Below are positions 25,708-38,817 of a stretch of 64,000 nt of DNA, in pieces. Source of the stretch: Linanthus parryae (taxonomy: Eukaryota; Streptophyta; Magnoliopsida; Ericales; Polemoniaceae); assembly GCA_023055425.1 (NCBI GenBank), contig JALGPY010000007.1, forward strand, positions 14,022,001-14,086,000, given 5' to 3'. The translations under genes and the position numbers were made by a program. Each line of letters starts with the position of its first letter. Position 1 is the first letter of the stretch. The notes below the pieces were generated by a model. It did no database searches and was not told the DNA's origin. It was given only the letters and a program-made list of their open reading frames with translations.

Positions 25708-25903
25708 GACCTAACTTATTGATGTTTTAATGTCTACTTTGTAACGCATTATGACTTTATTTTGGTTGTTAAGTTGCAACTCTGAAGTTTGTCAAACTCT
25801 GACATTGTATTGTATGATTTAGTATATTAGTGTTATTTTCATTTAGACATTTACCTTGATAAGGTGTGTGCCAAATGCCATAAAACTGATAAAAAAATAT
25901 TAT

Positions 25904-27173
25904 GGTTAAAGACACTTTTCACCCCTAACTTTTAATCTAAATACAATTTGCTACTCTGACGGTTGAATAAAGACACTTTGCACCCCCGTAACGGAATATT
26001 CCATGGACACTCTGCACCCTTCTGTCATGCTCCGTTAGCAAAGTGGGTGATTTAAATTTTTTCGGACCATATTGCCCTTGTGTATTTTTTTTGTCTTTAT
26101 TACCCTTGCTTAACATCAAGCACATCAAGAAGATCAAGAACACCAAGAACACACCAAAAAATCAAAGAGAATGGAAATAATATGTTCCTAGAAACCAATA
26201 GATCAAAATCATCATCCGCCACAAACTAACATAAAATTGGAAATAAACACAACAACCTAGAAACCAATAGATCAAAATGGGTCTTCAATTCTGCGAAACT
26301 GAAGATTGAAAACCTTAACTTCACCCCTGCCTCCACCATCCACACTATGAACCCTATATCAGAGTCCCAACAAACCCATTAATTAACCCAACTTCACACC
26401 AAAATCACCAGACTTCACAACAGAATCACAGTCCAGGGAATTCAATATATGTACTGATTGGAGCTTAAAGTTTCTGGGTTTTTTTTGTTGTAGAATTTTT
26501 GGAACCCACCAATTAAGCCAACTTCACACTAGAATCACACAGTCCAGGCAAGCAGCCGTCCTCCGCCGGCTCCTGCTCCTACCACCTTCAACTCCTCCTC
26601 CTCAATCTTCCTCCAAGACACAGAGGAGGTGAAGAATGTCTTCAACCGCTTTGACGCCAACTCCGACGACAAGATCTCCGGCACTGAGCCCGTCAACGTC
26701 ATGAAAGCCAAGTCCCTCGGATCCGACACCTTCCAAGCCCATGCACCAGACCACCGAGACCCAACCCAACGGTAACATCCACTTATTCTCATCCATCAAT
26801 ATCTCCTACATATCCATTGCCCTACAACTGGATTTCTCAGTCAATGTTATGGTCTTGAACCCCACTTTCTTCTTTTTCTTCTTCCCCTCATCCTTCGCCG
26901 CAACTGCCAGTCGTCGCCACATAGGGTTATACTTATTAGGGCTGCCCATCTTCGATCTGAGGACTAACCTGAATTCTCCCACATAGCACCATTCTTTCAA
27001 GGCTAGACCAGACCTCAGATCCGGAAATTATGAGGGTATTATTTACTTTTCGTTTAGGCTGTTACTTGGCAGTTTGCTCCATCCAAATAAAGGTGCAAAG
27101 TGTCTTTGTTCAAACGTCAGGGTAGCAAACTGTATTTAGATCAAAAGTTAGGGGTGTAAAGTGTCTTTTACCC
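25904..27173. mobile_element. Pack-MULE with exact 9 bp target duplication
   Basis: The termini begin ggttaaagacacttttcacc (left) and gggtaaaagacactttacac (right, reverse complement) and stay similar for about 80 bp. AAATATTAT occurs at 25895-25903 and 27174-27182, an exact 9 bp duplication as made by Mutator-like elements. The interior carries a host-derived EF-hand gene fragment at 26596-26733. No transposase is present. Confidence 0.85.
26596..26733 (+). pseudogene. Captured calmodulin-like EF-hand fragment
   Basis: In one frame the sequence reads DTEEVKNVFNRFDANSDDKI, continuing SGTE. Positions 26653-26688 form a 12-residue EF-hand loop with D1, N3, D5, K7, I8 and E12 in place. The wording resembles calmodulin-like or polcalcin-type Ca2+ sensors. 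There is no complete frame around it, so this is a fragment picked up by the Pack-MULE. Which parental gene it came from is unknown. Confidence 0.65.
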
Positions 27174-27182
27174 AAATATTAT

Positions 27183-29053
27183 ATATGCACACACACGCGC
27201 GCACACACACACCCGTGTCGGCGTCACCCGATTTTCCAAAAATTGGCGTTTCCGCGTCTCCGTGTCTTGCCGTACCCGTACTAATTTCCGTGCAATATAG
27301 TGTTGAGCGCTTCAGAACAAACAGCCTACTTGAACAGTGTAATAAATGAAGAAAATTAAAATAGAACAGACTGACTCTAATTTTATTTGGTGAAGAAGAA
27401 GAAGATAGGCCACTGGATTGGATCGAGCAGAAAAAATATTGTCGTCTAGCGTCCCGGCATGTCGTATGGGCTTCACCTTACCCATCTGATTATGTTCTGA
27501 TTTACAATGACATATCCACACCCACACACCCACCAAAGAAGTTGAGTAATGAATGCATGCATTTTTTTCTTTCTTTCTGATCTACCTATTATAGAAATCT
27601 CTAAGGAAGTCTCGATCTCCCCATCTGCTAAAACTGTTTTCGCCACTGTGGTGGTAGGGAGTTGTGAACCATTAAGATAACCACGCATATTGAAGACCGA
27701 CAGTTACCCATCTCTATCTATGCCCCAACTAGACAGAACTGAACGTAACCTTGGCATTCTAGATACATCGAGATAGAATTATACACGGAAGAAGAGAATT
27801 ATTTAACAATTTATGTGGGATGTGAAGATTTGAATGTCTGCATTATCGCTATATTGGCCATATATAATGACTGTCTTAATGATTATCTTGCAGGGCAATG
27901 GAGGACCATCTTACAAGGACGAATCCATTGTAGAGCAAAGCTGTCACTCTCTTTTTTGTTTTGTGAAAAAGTGTTTAGCCCGAGATGATGTACTTCAGGT
28001 GTGTTATTTGGTTTGGATTATGAAGCTGTGGTTTGGAATCGATTTCAATTATTTTTGGACTTGTATGAACTGTCCAGCTTATGAGTGAAATTTTTAAGTT
28101 TGAAAAGTTGGGGTTTGGAAGCCTTGCTTTTGCATGAACTCTTATTCTGTTTTACGAGTATTTGAAATGTTCATTTGACGTGTCGACATTTGATTTTATT
28201 CCAATGTCAAGTCCTTAATTATAAGAAGATCTCATCAAAATTACACAACATATTCTATATTTATTGGTTATTATGTCAAACGCTAAGTTCTAGTTTGGGC
28301 AAGGTCGAAGAAACATGAGCATTATAAGGCATATACTGGTACAAGGTAGGATAAGGTAGGATATGAAAATTTTGATTTATCAGTTTGGTTAGGGCAGCAG
28401 ATGAGTGAATGATGAGTAGCGAAACAGTAATTAAGCCTTCAAAATTTGTGTATTTCAAACTAAATGGTGAATACAAAGGTGAAAAAAAGGATGTGAAACT
28501 GAAACATACCAATCATCAAGAGATAAAGCCAAGCTTAATGCCAAACAATCTATAGAATGATTCTCCAATTTAGTCCCATGCAATGTTAAATCAGATTTAA
28601 TGGATACTTATTTGTTTGTTTGGAAATGTTAGTTGAGAAACAGAAAATGTAAATAAAAGAATGTGTAGAAAAATCACGATGTTGTAACGTTTACCTTGAG
28701 ATGCTTCGTCTTTGTAGATTTTGATCAATGCTAGGGTAGCCGGTAGCACTTACCCTGTCGTATTTACAGAGTTGGAGACTGACTTTGAATTTCAGCGTGT
28801 TTAAATGACGGAAATGATGCCATTTATAGGTTTGGTGAAGTCCGCGTAATGTACAGCTGCGGATTAATAAAACACTCTTGATGTAACTTGAAAAAGACTA
28901 GGTTGATACCGAACTGTAACAAACTACAGACTCGTTTATGTATGATATGTTTGTCGCAATTTAAAGAGAAGAATTTGGAGAAAAAAACTTAATTTTCAAG
29001 TTTGAGTCACTCCCACGATGATCAGGGGCAAATGGTGACCGGGTTACTATTGA
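27183..29053. other. Intergenic region with one exon-like segment
   Basis: The stretch near 27210-27295 (cccgtgtcggcgtc...) is related in reverse complement to part of VEN4 intron 14 near 8220, so it is repetitive. Apart from the exon-like segment at 27894-27998 no coding sequence is recognised. Confidence 0.4.
27894..27998 (+). pseudogene. Unidentified exon-like segment
   Basis: These 105 nt (35 open codons) are bounded by a good acceptor (ttatcttgcag) and a donor (cag|gtgtgt). The peptide begins GNGGPSYKDESIVEQ and ends LARDDVLQ. The family is not recognised and no neighbouring exons were found. It may be a gene relic or chance. Confidence 0.25.
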
Positions 29054-29280
29054 GGTGAAAGACACTTCCACCCGACTAGTATGATTGAAGAACATTTGCA
29101 CCCTTTCAGTTTAGAAAATGACTTTTACCCCCTTAGAGTGCCGATCATTTGGAGATTTTACACCCTATATTGTGGCACTTCTAGTACAAGTCTGATCTGT
29201 CATTAAAAGTAGGTTTCGGGACAATTTTGCCCCTATATTATGCAAAATGTGGGGGTTATCCAAAGATATGAGACTTTTTG
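29054..29280. mobile_element. MULE-like repeat, left part, split by the copia insertion
   Basis: It starts aggtgaaagacacttccacc and continues with blocks typical of the MULE ends elsewhere in the window ('catttgcaccctttcag', 'aaaatgac'). Reverse-complement partners of these blocks lie beyond the copia element at 37080-37180. Confidence 0.5.
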
Positions 29281-29750
29281 TGAAGGGCAGGAAGGATCTA
29301 ACATGCTCAGATCAACAACATGAACTAAAGCGGAATATTCATGTGTTTACCTTGTCTTTCTAAGCTCCTTAGTGCAGCGGATGATCGTTGTGTTGCTTAC
29401 TTTCACGCGTCTACTCCTTGATCTTGCTCCCACCAATCGAGTGCGAATCTCGAGGACGAACACTGATTTCCACACCACGGTCCACCTCCTTGGATGAAGT
29501 TGGAGAGAGACTAGGGTTCTCTACAACTAGTATGGATCTAGACAGAGAGACTTTTCTGTATGGAATAGCCAATATAATATGTAGGAGGCTGCCTCCTTAT
29601 ATAGGCAAAACTTCTCCTAAGTTTGCACATAAACCCCTAGGGTTTGAGCCTTAGCTACTAACCCCTCTAGTTTATGTATTAGTGCAACTAACCCCATAAG
29701 GTTATGTTAATTGCATTGGGCACCCCACATGGGCGCACCAATTGCTAACA
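29281..29750 (-). repeat. 3' LTR of the 7.8 kb copia element
   Basis: This 470 bp LTR is the partner of 36588-37057, with TG...CA ends on the minus strand. Confidence 0.93.
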
Positions 29751-31399
29751 TCTCCCACTCGCACAGTGGGGTTGCACAATTTATGTAGTCTCCATCAATC
29801 TCCAACTTTCTATCATCTACAAAAGAGTATTGTGTGGCCGTGGCGTGTGACCGGTGAGAGTACCTGCATTTCGGGAGATCCGTACACCAAACTCGTATAG
29901 CCAGCATGGGAAGGCACCCTCTCGGGAGATCCACATACCAAACTCGTATAGCCAGCGCAGGAAGGCACCCTTAAAAACATAAAACAGTGATAATGCTCTC
30001 CGTAACTCTCGTATCCCCCAGATTCCTCCGATTGTCATCTCGTGGATCATGAGCACCTGCCTTGTCCCGAAGGCCATGCTCCAATGAGTCCACATCTCCT
30101 TTATATTTTCATATCCTACATGATCCCATAAGATCTTGCAGGTGGGCCCAATGAAAGATAATAAAGAGCGATGCAACGAGAATCTTTCCTTACATACATG
30201 TGTCACTCAGATTCGGCTCAGCTGCTTTCCCAGCAGTGTCCGGAAGGCCGAATCATCCATAGCCGTAAGGTGTCACGCCAAAGTAGCACCACCGACCCGT
30301 CTCCTCATGACACAGATGTAAGTACAAAGGGTATACAGTGTCAATCATCCTTATACGATCGACGAGGCTCACACGATGAGGAATCCCAGGGACTAATTCT
30401 ACTCATCACCTCATGGTCACTCATAAGCGCGCGTTATTCAAGGGGAAATATGCGCCATAGTGTTTACACTCTGATGAGAGCGCATGTCTTATCCTTGCAA
30501 AAGGACCACTATGCAGATGTCTATCCGGTAGCCCTTATGGCCACCAGCCCGAGTGCTGCCATGTCACACGGTTGTGATCATTTATCAGCTCTCGCATCTG
30601 GCTTCTTCTACACAGACTATACATGGTTCGGGGTAGCAACCATGTTCGATTGGCCATAACCGATCTCAGCTTGGAACTCATTTCCAATGCGACATTTGGA
30701 TCCGTCTGACAGGCTCCTAGCACTACTGATAGACTTCAAGCTCTTATCATAGGCCATATGCTCATATGAAGAAGGCATCTCATATCATATCGCAGGCTTT
30801 CAGCGCTTATCTGGATTCCGTCTCATCTTCCGCCACACCCAGACATATTCAGGATACTGCGAAGGCAGTTGCTCGTGTGAGTGAGCCAACTTAGTGTCTG
30901 TGTGACATGCTCTATGCTAGTACAGGAAATGTAACATATCATACATGTATCAAAATAACATGCTGCTTAAAACAAATCCAATTAAAATCCAGTCAATCAA
31001 TGTCTCGTGTGCTCATCAATCATATTGCTAGTTATCGACTACCAAGTCCCAATTTTCTAAATATATCCACAAAGGCAATTCTCAAGTGGTTTAGAAATGG
31101 GATGAGCCAACATCCTGGCCCATAGTCGATCCACTTCAGGGTTACTCTCTACAGGTAGTTATTTCACCTTTTGTGAAATAGTACCCTTGACTATGTGTTT
31201 GACTTCACCGCAGTGTTATAGCCATATGCTAGCACTACTCATGGTGACAGGTTTGTTGATAGCTCATAAGCTTACAAGAAAACCTCTTCAATTAAACACA
31301 TTTCTGCCCTATGGCAGAACAGGCAATCGTGCTTCGCTTCCATGGTCAATGGAGCGGTCTAATACGATCATGCAATACTTATATTGCATTTGCTCCATG

Positions 31400-33900
31400 C
31401 GAGTCTATCATCGAGCATGGACGATAGCCTGAGTCGGGTCCAAGTGCATCTAGGTCCCCACCCTAGTTAGCATGTAGGGCTAACTTGTCGAAGCATCTTC
31501 TTCGATAGTCATGGCACGTGATCCATCATATAGAGTATCCTGGTTACAATCTTGTGTCTTAAATTGAAATATCCTGAAATCCAATTCTTCCGATTGCATA
31601 GCATTTGCCAGGTCTGAGTATACACCATAGTGCATATAAGACTCATACTGCATCAGGCACTCGGGTCACTTGGTCATTCTTTTATGGTATCTTTTAGGGC
31701 ACATGCCTAGGCTCGTAAAGTCTTGCGCTGAGCTACAGGAGTACAATTACTCCTTAGGGGACTCGAAAAATCCCTAAGCTCCATTAGCCAATAGTGTGTC
31801 ATCGATTTTAAGTGACGTGATCATTAACTCTCTACTAGTGAGAGTGATTCACAGCGGTTTCCACTTGTTATCGTAAACATATACTAAGCGATCCCTGATG
31901 AAATACTGCTGTCTAGAGGACTAGCTAAGATCCCATATGGACTTAGTTAGCTTGCACACATTCTGTGCATTTGACCTTAGTCACCTCTAGGATTTCTCCA
32001 TTGAGAAATTCAATCGTCACGTCTATCGAGAATGGATCCACAACTATTGATGCTACCAAGCGAATCAACGTAACCCTTACCACCCAAAGCCTTGGGAAGG
32101 ATACCTTGTTGTACCAACGCAAATTCGTCGGATCGACTCAAAACCGTCGATGTCTACTCTCAAAATGAATGTAGGCTTATTCGCTTCTACGCAAGTCATA
32201 TGCCTTACCACGCTTCCGTCTGGGTCTCTGATTGACCTTGGAAATCCATTAATCTCCAATAGTCTTCCATCCAGTTGGAAATCCAACCTAGCCTTAAACT
32301 CGGTTGGCCCTTTATAGACTCTAATTTATCCTGTAAAGCTTACTATTCATTCTTCATAATTAGGGAACGATAAGGCCTAGGATTCTATCCTATCGTTTTA
32401 TGCAAGGTGATCATTAAGATCATCCCTTCGATCTCAAATAGTCGATAGGGTATGCTCCTTATGAGCAATTCCTTTGCATAGGAGGATCATCATTTGCTTT
32501 CATCCCTTATGGATGGAGCACCCTGCTTGGAAAGTCACTCCCACTGTCCGAAGGATCCTTGAGGAACTAATTCCTCATAATCAACTAAGGAACAGGGTAT
32601 CTTCCAGCGGTTCCTCCATGCTCGTGGAGATCATCATCTCTACGAACACATCCCTTAATTATGGACATCTCCTATGAGAAATCATGTATCTTGTGAATCC
32701 TTTTTGTTACACTACCTATCGGCTGTTGCGTTACAAATACGCAACCCCTAGAGTGCTCCGAATAGCATTAGAAGATGCGTTACTCCATGAAGATACGTTT
32801 CTTCCATCTAGGGTCTAACTTTAAATTCCTTCTCATCAGGTGATGAAATATCCTAGGGCAATATCCTAGGTTCATCATTTTCTTGCATGGTGACCCTTAT
32901 GGTCTTCCTTTTGATGTCAATTCATCGACGGGGTACGCTCCAAAGAACGTTCCTACGCAAAGAGGGTTCCTCCTCATAGTCATAATCTATGATGGGCTTG
33001 TTCACTAGGCAAGTTACTCCCACTGTCCTGAAGATCCGTAGGAACTATTTCCTGTTGATCATTCAGGGATGGGGTGTCATCCAGTGAAACCTTTGTTTCG
33101 TAGAGACTTATTTCTCAACGAACCTCTTCCTGGCTAGAAATTTAGTTAGTACATAAGTTGCCGATCCCCATGGCCTAAGGTGACCTCATTCAGGTTGCCT
33201 TTTGGTCCACATCTTGTAGGGTGTAGTGGCTGCAGACTTGGTGGACTTATGGTTGCGTATGTTGATAGTCGTTTAGCAAAGTGTCTCCTCCGAATAGGGA
33301 ACTTGTACTTTGCACGCTCTATCATACATCAGACCATCTCTTACAGCAACCTATTCCTCTTTATCCTCTACAGCATATTGCTGCGGCGTGGGGATAGCCA
33401 ACTGCCTTACTTTTCTCCATCACATAGCTCTTGCTAAGATAGATACTTCCAGTCTCTTTCTGGCCAAGGACATATCCTTTTATCCAGACGGTTTTCTACC
33501 TTTTGTAGAGACCTGTCTGAAGCACCCTTGTGCCTCAGACTTATGTGGCCCAAGCACACATAGTTGAGACGTGGACAATAATCTACGAATGTGATGGAAC
33601 AGTAAGCACCATGTCTTTAGCTTTAACAATTTAATGGAACACAACAACAGAATGAATAATATACAAAAGACTCAGTAGTCCTTAATGCTCTACTGGATGG
33701 TTTTGCGCTTTTGCCTTTCATGTCCGGCAAGAATCACACACAGGTAAGGGTACCTTGGGCAAAATCCAAGCAGGCCTGCCCTAGCTAGCCTGAACGTCCT
33801 TTCCTGTCAGCGTGTGTCTTAATCTAGCGTGCCACATATCAGAATCTTGAGTCATACTCTTAAGTTGACATCCAAGAATTCTGAGGCGTCATTCATGCTA
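31400..33900 (-). pseudogene. Copia pol remnants (GAG-pre-integrase, integrase, RT/RNase H)
   Basis: Minus-strand translation, across stops and frame changes, gives family-like fragments. A GAG-pre-integrase piece lies at about 33860-33690 (MWHARL, then PLPVCDSC). An integrase C-terminal piece lies at about 33252-33193 (TKSAATTPYKMW). A piece from the linker between RT and RNase H lies near 31676-31612. The order integrase before RT/RNase H is that of Ty1/copia. Stops and frame changes are so many that no domain can work. Assignment is by eye and would be settled by a profile search. Confidence 0.6.
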
Positions 33901-35960
33901 GAATCTTAAGAATGCAAACACCATGATATAACCATATCCAAAGTTAAAACTGTGACCAAAACAAGTTTTGGTTGCTACTCCCTCAAAGATAATCCTTTGG
34001 ATCCTTAGACGAGAAGTTAGTGCCAGGTCTGGCCTTTTCTCTTAGTCTTAGGAAGGCTCCTTTGCTCTTCTTGCGTTTGCCAGTCTTGGGTAATATTGGT
34101 CATATACCAACATTGCCCCTAAGTTCATTTATCCTTGCCCCACCTGTTGCCTTGGTCCTAATACCGGGCTAGGGACTATATCTGCCTATCATACTTCATT
34201 AAGTATGATCACACTTCTCCAACAGCCTTTAGCAATCATATATTGCTTAGACATTCGAAGTATGCTGGACTAGTATTCTTAGCAAACCCTTTTTGCTTAG
34301 ATCCTAGAACAGTGTGATGTTTGGTCTAATCCAAACATCCTGACATGTGCAAGGTGTGTCATGTGACGTTCCATGAAACGTGGCAGAGATTGCATCAAAT
34401 TGCAAATCGGATAACTTACCTGACAACCCTTAACTCTTTTATCATACATGGCATCAATCTCAGACTTTAAAGTCGAGTGCTCAATATTATGACATAAGCC
34501 ATAACTCATAGTAGAGGTAGGATTATTATGAGCCAATGCTCAGAATTTATGTACGCAAATAGCTAAGATGGATCCAAGATTCTTCTTTGGCTTCCTACAA
34601 TTTTAAAAGTGGTCTAGAACATGCTGATGAGGTCATTTCCCCACCTTTTCATAGCATGCTCTATGACATTATCTTGACTGCTGCCTCCCACTATTGGTGA
34701 GCCTAAAGATAATGTCTATGTGCTGCTGTGACAACTTATTCATCACAGGTTCGACCATGTTTGTAGGTGGCTGGCAACATATGTCCAACGGATGGTTACA
34801 TAGTACGACGCCTTATCATGTCGTTGTTGTCACCATTTAGCCTTTACAGTTTATATTTAGACACGATTGATAGAGACATTGTGGAGGTTAATCACTAGCA
34901 TTTACTTAGCTCCAAAATAACATGTGACATTGATTAAAACTTAATAGTTCCTCACAAGGACTCCACCAAAACCTAGCGTATATCCTAGGAATCAAATCTC
35001 ATCACTTGTGATTTCCTATCAATTTTAATCATGTCATCATGTGAGCTCTTTTGTTTTAGTTCTTTAGCATGCGAGGTTAAACGTATATATCCAATCACAC
35101 GCAGTTATAACATAAAACAAGCATAAGCATAAGTAAATATGCAATGGATGTGGCCCCTAAGGTGCACTCCCACTATTGAGAGCACTTCTTGAGCAAGTCC
35201 TGAACTCCATCTCACGCCATCTCGCCTACTTGAGGACTCCAAGCTTGAGGCTCCATTAGACCGTCTAATTGCTCCATGCACCTTGCGCCATAGCTTTTGG
35301 TTTGGCCACCTCTCTTGAAGCTTCAATCTTCAATCTCTACTAACTATCTTATTTCTAATAAGAAGTAACCTCATAGAGGCGAGTGGATGAGAAGAGAAGA
35401 CACTAGAGTATAGAGAGGCACGACACGCAGGCCGTATTTTGATTACATATTCAAAAACCAAAACCAAAACCAAAATATAAAACATCTATGCCACATCCAT
35501 GCACCAAACACATCCATTCAACCAACAACAGCATGTATAACAATATAATAAACATACTGGAATTTTCTGGAAATTTCCGGAATTAAGCAATAATTACTGG
35601 AAATTAATAAGCAATAATCTAATCAACTAAAAAGATCGAAAATTGCTCCCTACCACTTAGGGTCTCACCACCTATGGCAAAACGTAGGGAAAATTGACCT
35701 AAGTCTCCAGAAAAAATTTGGGCTCAAAACAGTGTGTTTAAGGTCGTCAAACTGCCTCGGGAAGTGTGCTAAACACTAATTAATTAATCTGGAAATTACT
35801 AAAATTTTCCGTCGCTCCAAAAATTATGAAAAAATACCCATAAAATAGGAAATTTAATTTGGAGTCCCTAAGAAAAAACCGGACGAAAAATGACGGCGGG
35901 AGGAGGCCGCACGCGCCCTCACGCGCCGCCGCGCGTGGGCGCGTCCGCCTCCGCCACGCG

Positions 35961-36150
35961 CTGACGTCGGCCCATGTGCCACGTCAGCATGCCACGTGGC
36001 ATGCCACATCAGCACCTATGCTGACGTCAGCTGCCACGTCAGCCCGCCACGTCAGCTGACACATGGCTGCCACGTCACCGCCACGTCAGCCACTTGCTGA
36101 CGTGGCACCGCCACGTCATCTGCCACGTCAGCCCTAGGGCCACGTCAGCA
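35961..36150. promoter_or_regulatory. Cluster of ACGT-core (bZIP-type) motifs
   Basis: About twelve ACGT cores occur in 190 bp. Nearly all are in the context CCACGTCAGC or its reverse complement GCTGACGTGG, plus one G-box-like CCACGTGG. These are typical plant bZIP (TGA, HY5, ABF-type) sites. The cluster lies inside the copia element, about 440-630 nt downstream of its 5' LTR. Function is inferred only; the tract may instead be a GC-rich minisatellite. Confidence 0.45.
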
Positions 36151-36587
36151 GCCGCCGCCAGCCCTTGGGCGCGTGCGGCGCGTGGCGGCGCGTGGCCGCG
36201 CGTGGGGGCGGCGTCGGTGGCGCGTGAAGCCCACGCGCCGCCTTCCCGTGCTCCGATCGCGACGAGAAAAATTTTCCGTGATCGTCTCTTCGTCCTGATC
36301 CCGATTATGTGGTCAAAATCCAATTTTAACAAGTTATTGAAAAACGTGTTCTAATTATTGGATCTAGCAGTCCAGATTAATACCGTTCCGAAACTTTGAA
36401 AATTCATAACTAATTCACCGTAAATCCAAAAAATATAAAATTTATATATCTGGAATCCTCGTGAAAAACCCTACCTAACCATATAGGTTTCGTCTACTGG
36501 TTATGAAAATTCAGAAACGCGATTTTTATAACAGGTTCGGGAACGCTTATCGAGGCACGAAAAGTAAGCCTATGGCTCTGATACCAA

Positions 36588-37057
36588 TGAAGGGCAGGAA
36601 GGATCTAACATGCTCAGATCAACAACATGAACTAAAGCGGAATATTCATGTGTTTACCTTGTCTTCCTAAGCTCCTTAGTGCAGCGGATGATCGTTGTGT
36701 TGCTTACTTTCACGCGCCTACTCCTTGATCTTGCTCCCACCAATCGAGTGCGAATCTCGAGGACGAACACTGATTTCCACACCACGTTCCACCTCCTTGG
36801 ATGAAGTTGGAGAGAGACTAGGGTTCTCTACAACTAGTATGAATCTAGACAGAGAGACTTTTCTGTATGGAATAGCCAATATAATATGTAGGAGGCTGCC
36901 TCCTTATATAGGCAAAACTTCTCCTAAGTTTGCACATAAACCCCTAGGGTTTGAGCCTTAGCTACTAACCCCTCTAGTTTATATATTAGTGCAACTAACC
37001 CCATAAGGTTATGTTAATTGCATTGGGCACCCCACATGGGCGCACCAATTGCTAACA
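36588..37057 (-). repeat. 5' LTR of the 7.8 kb copia element
   Basis: 470 bp, about 99% identical to 29281-29750. The primer site TTGGTATCAGAGCC sits directly next to it at 36574-36587. Confidence 0.93.
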
Positions 37058-37502
37058 TTTTGAATGATACGGGACGAACAAGCACGTGTCATGATGTTTG
37101 GAACATTGAAAGGGTGGAAGTGTCATTTTCTAAAATTGTCCCCATAAAAGGGTCATTATACAAAGCAATAGTAAGGGTAAAAAATTTCTCTCACCCCCTC
37201 TAGTTAAGTGAATGACTCTTTTACCCTTTTAGGTTGGAAAATGACACTTTCACCTCTTCGTTGTTCCGCACTTCAGAACATATACACCCCCTAACAATGT
37301 TATATCATACTGTTAAGAGAGCTAACTTCTTCTCAAAACTACTATAGTGACGAACAAGCACTCCTAGACTAATGATGTCACAATTGAGGAGTATGAATAT
37401 TCTGAAATTTGACAAAAGAAGGGTGAACATGTCATTTTTCCAACAAGAAGGGGTAAAAGTGTCTTTGCATTAAACTTGAGAGGGTCAATATGTCTTTTAT
37501 CT
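37058..37502. mobile_element. MULE-like repeats, right of the copia insertion
   Basis: This contains the rest of the repeat begun at 29054 (to about 37195), then a second related unit. The second runs from about 37200 ('gactcttttaccctttt') to an inverted end near 37502 (reverse complement agataaaagacatattgacc). Neither is coding and no target duplication was found for the outer ends. Confidence 0.45.
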
Positions 37503-38817
37503 GAAAATTTTGCGTAGCAACATCCTGCTTTGAAAACTCGCCTTTTAGTCAGTGATTATGGCCGTTGAGCGAATTTGATAAGGTCTTGAGTTTGAGCCTC
37601 TCCATAGCATATGATAGAATATGATTTCTTACGTTGTAATATCAATAACAACATCTTGGAGCTCGCCTTATTCTCCAAAGTTGGAACTACATGCTGTCAG
37701 TCCGTCACGCTCCAACTAGCAGATTAGACACTAAATTATTATGGGTACCACAATATGAATTTTGTTATTGCCACTAAATTATATTTTGGATAAGACAATT
37801 TCTTCATTAAGCTCTTCACGGTTTCAAGTGAGTTTCGGCCCTACAATGTGTCCCCGAAGCTTCCATATTACATCCAAAGTTGCTTTAATTCTTTTGTTCA
37901 AAATACGTGTGATTGAAGTGAAAAGTAATAATCCAAATTAGATTACTCGCGAGCGAACCCATGATCACGACCGGCTCAGGTTGTGTCTCATAATAGTTTT
38001 CGTCATTGCCACTTAACCAATTTCGCCTTACAATTTCCTCACTATCCTTGTGCTTTTATTTTACATAGAAACCATCAATATCCACGACTATTCCAAAAAA
38101 TTAGGTGTCTCTCATCCTTTTTAACTGAACCACATGTTAAGATATGGCTTTTTCTAAGCGATTCAATTAACCTTTTCTATGTGAGTTCTATTCTTATAAC
38201 TAACACTACTTGGCTTTCTCATTTTTCAAGTATGTCACGATCACTTTTGTAGGACAAATTAGAGAAACAAAAATTTTAGTAGCCAAAAGAGAAAGAAAAT
38301 GTATAAATTTATTGAAACATCGGGCCGGAATGTAAAAAAATTGACCGAAATTAGGACGGTGATGGAGTTAATTGTTTTCACCTTACTCTTTATTTATCTG
38401 AAACAGGCAATCATAAGTTGCCATTCTAAAACTACAGTGGGGTATTTTTATTCTTTTTCTTTGAAGAGTTATTCTTATCCTAACGTTTAGTCGGGTTCGA
38501 ATGCGAGACATTATGCAAGGAGTTTCGAATGTTCTATTACTGACCTAACTCGCTTTGCTAGTATTTTTATTCTAGGGTATAGTGTTTCTCTGTGTCTCTC
38601 AAAATTTAATAGTCATAATTATGGCATTGGTGTAAGGATTGAACGATTGAACTTTTTGTTGATTTTGAAAAAAAAAAGCATAATCTAATCGACGTCCAAA
38701 CTTTCAGTTTAGACACGACAAAGGCTGAATCCCGGCTCTGGGAACTGGTTCCGGCAGTCGAAGAAATCCCAATATTTATATGAAGTAAAACACGTGGAGA
38801 TTCACGAATATTTTGTT
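37503..38817. other. Intergenic, nothing recognised
   Basis: AT-rich sequence with only short ORFs and no recognised motif or repeat. Confidence 0.4.

Larger units (their letters stand above)
29281..37057 (-). mobile_element. Recently inserted Ty1/copia element with decayed coding region
   Basis: Two 470 bp LTRs (29281-29750 and 36588-37057) differ at about five positions. TTTTG flanks the element on both sides (29276-29280 and 37058-37062) as an exact 5 bp target duplication. On the minus strand the LTR begins TGTTAGC and ends CCCTTCA. A primer site TTGGTATCAGAGCC (36587-36574) follows the 5' LTR and the purine tract GAGTGGGAGA (29760-29751) precedes the 3' LTR. The 6.8 kb interior has copia-like pol remnants in minus orientation but no long ORF. 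Confidence 0.93.

Noticed and set aside
30171..30659. 162-codon ORF
   Set aside because: It is antisense to the copia element and matches no family; chance ORF in decayed DNA.
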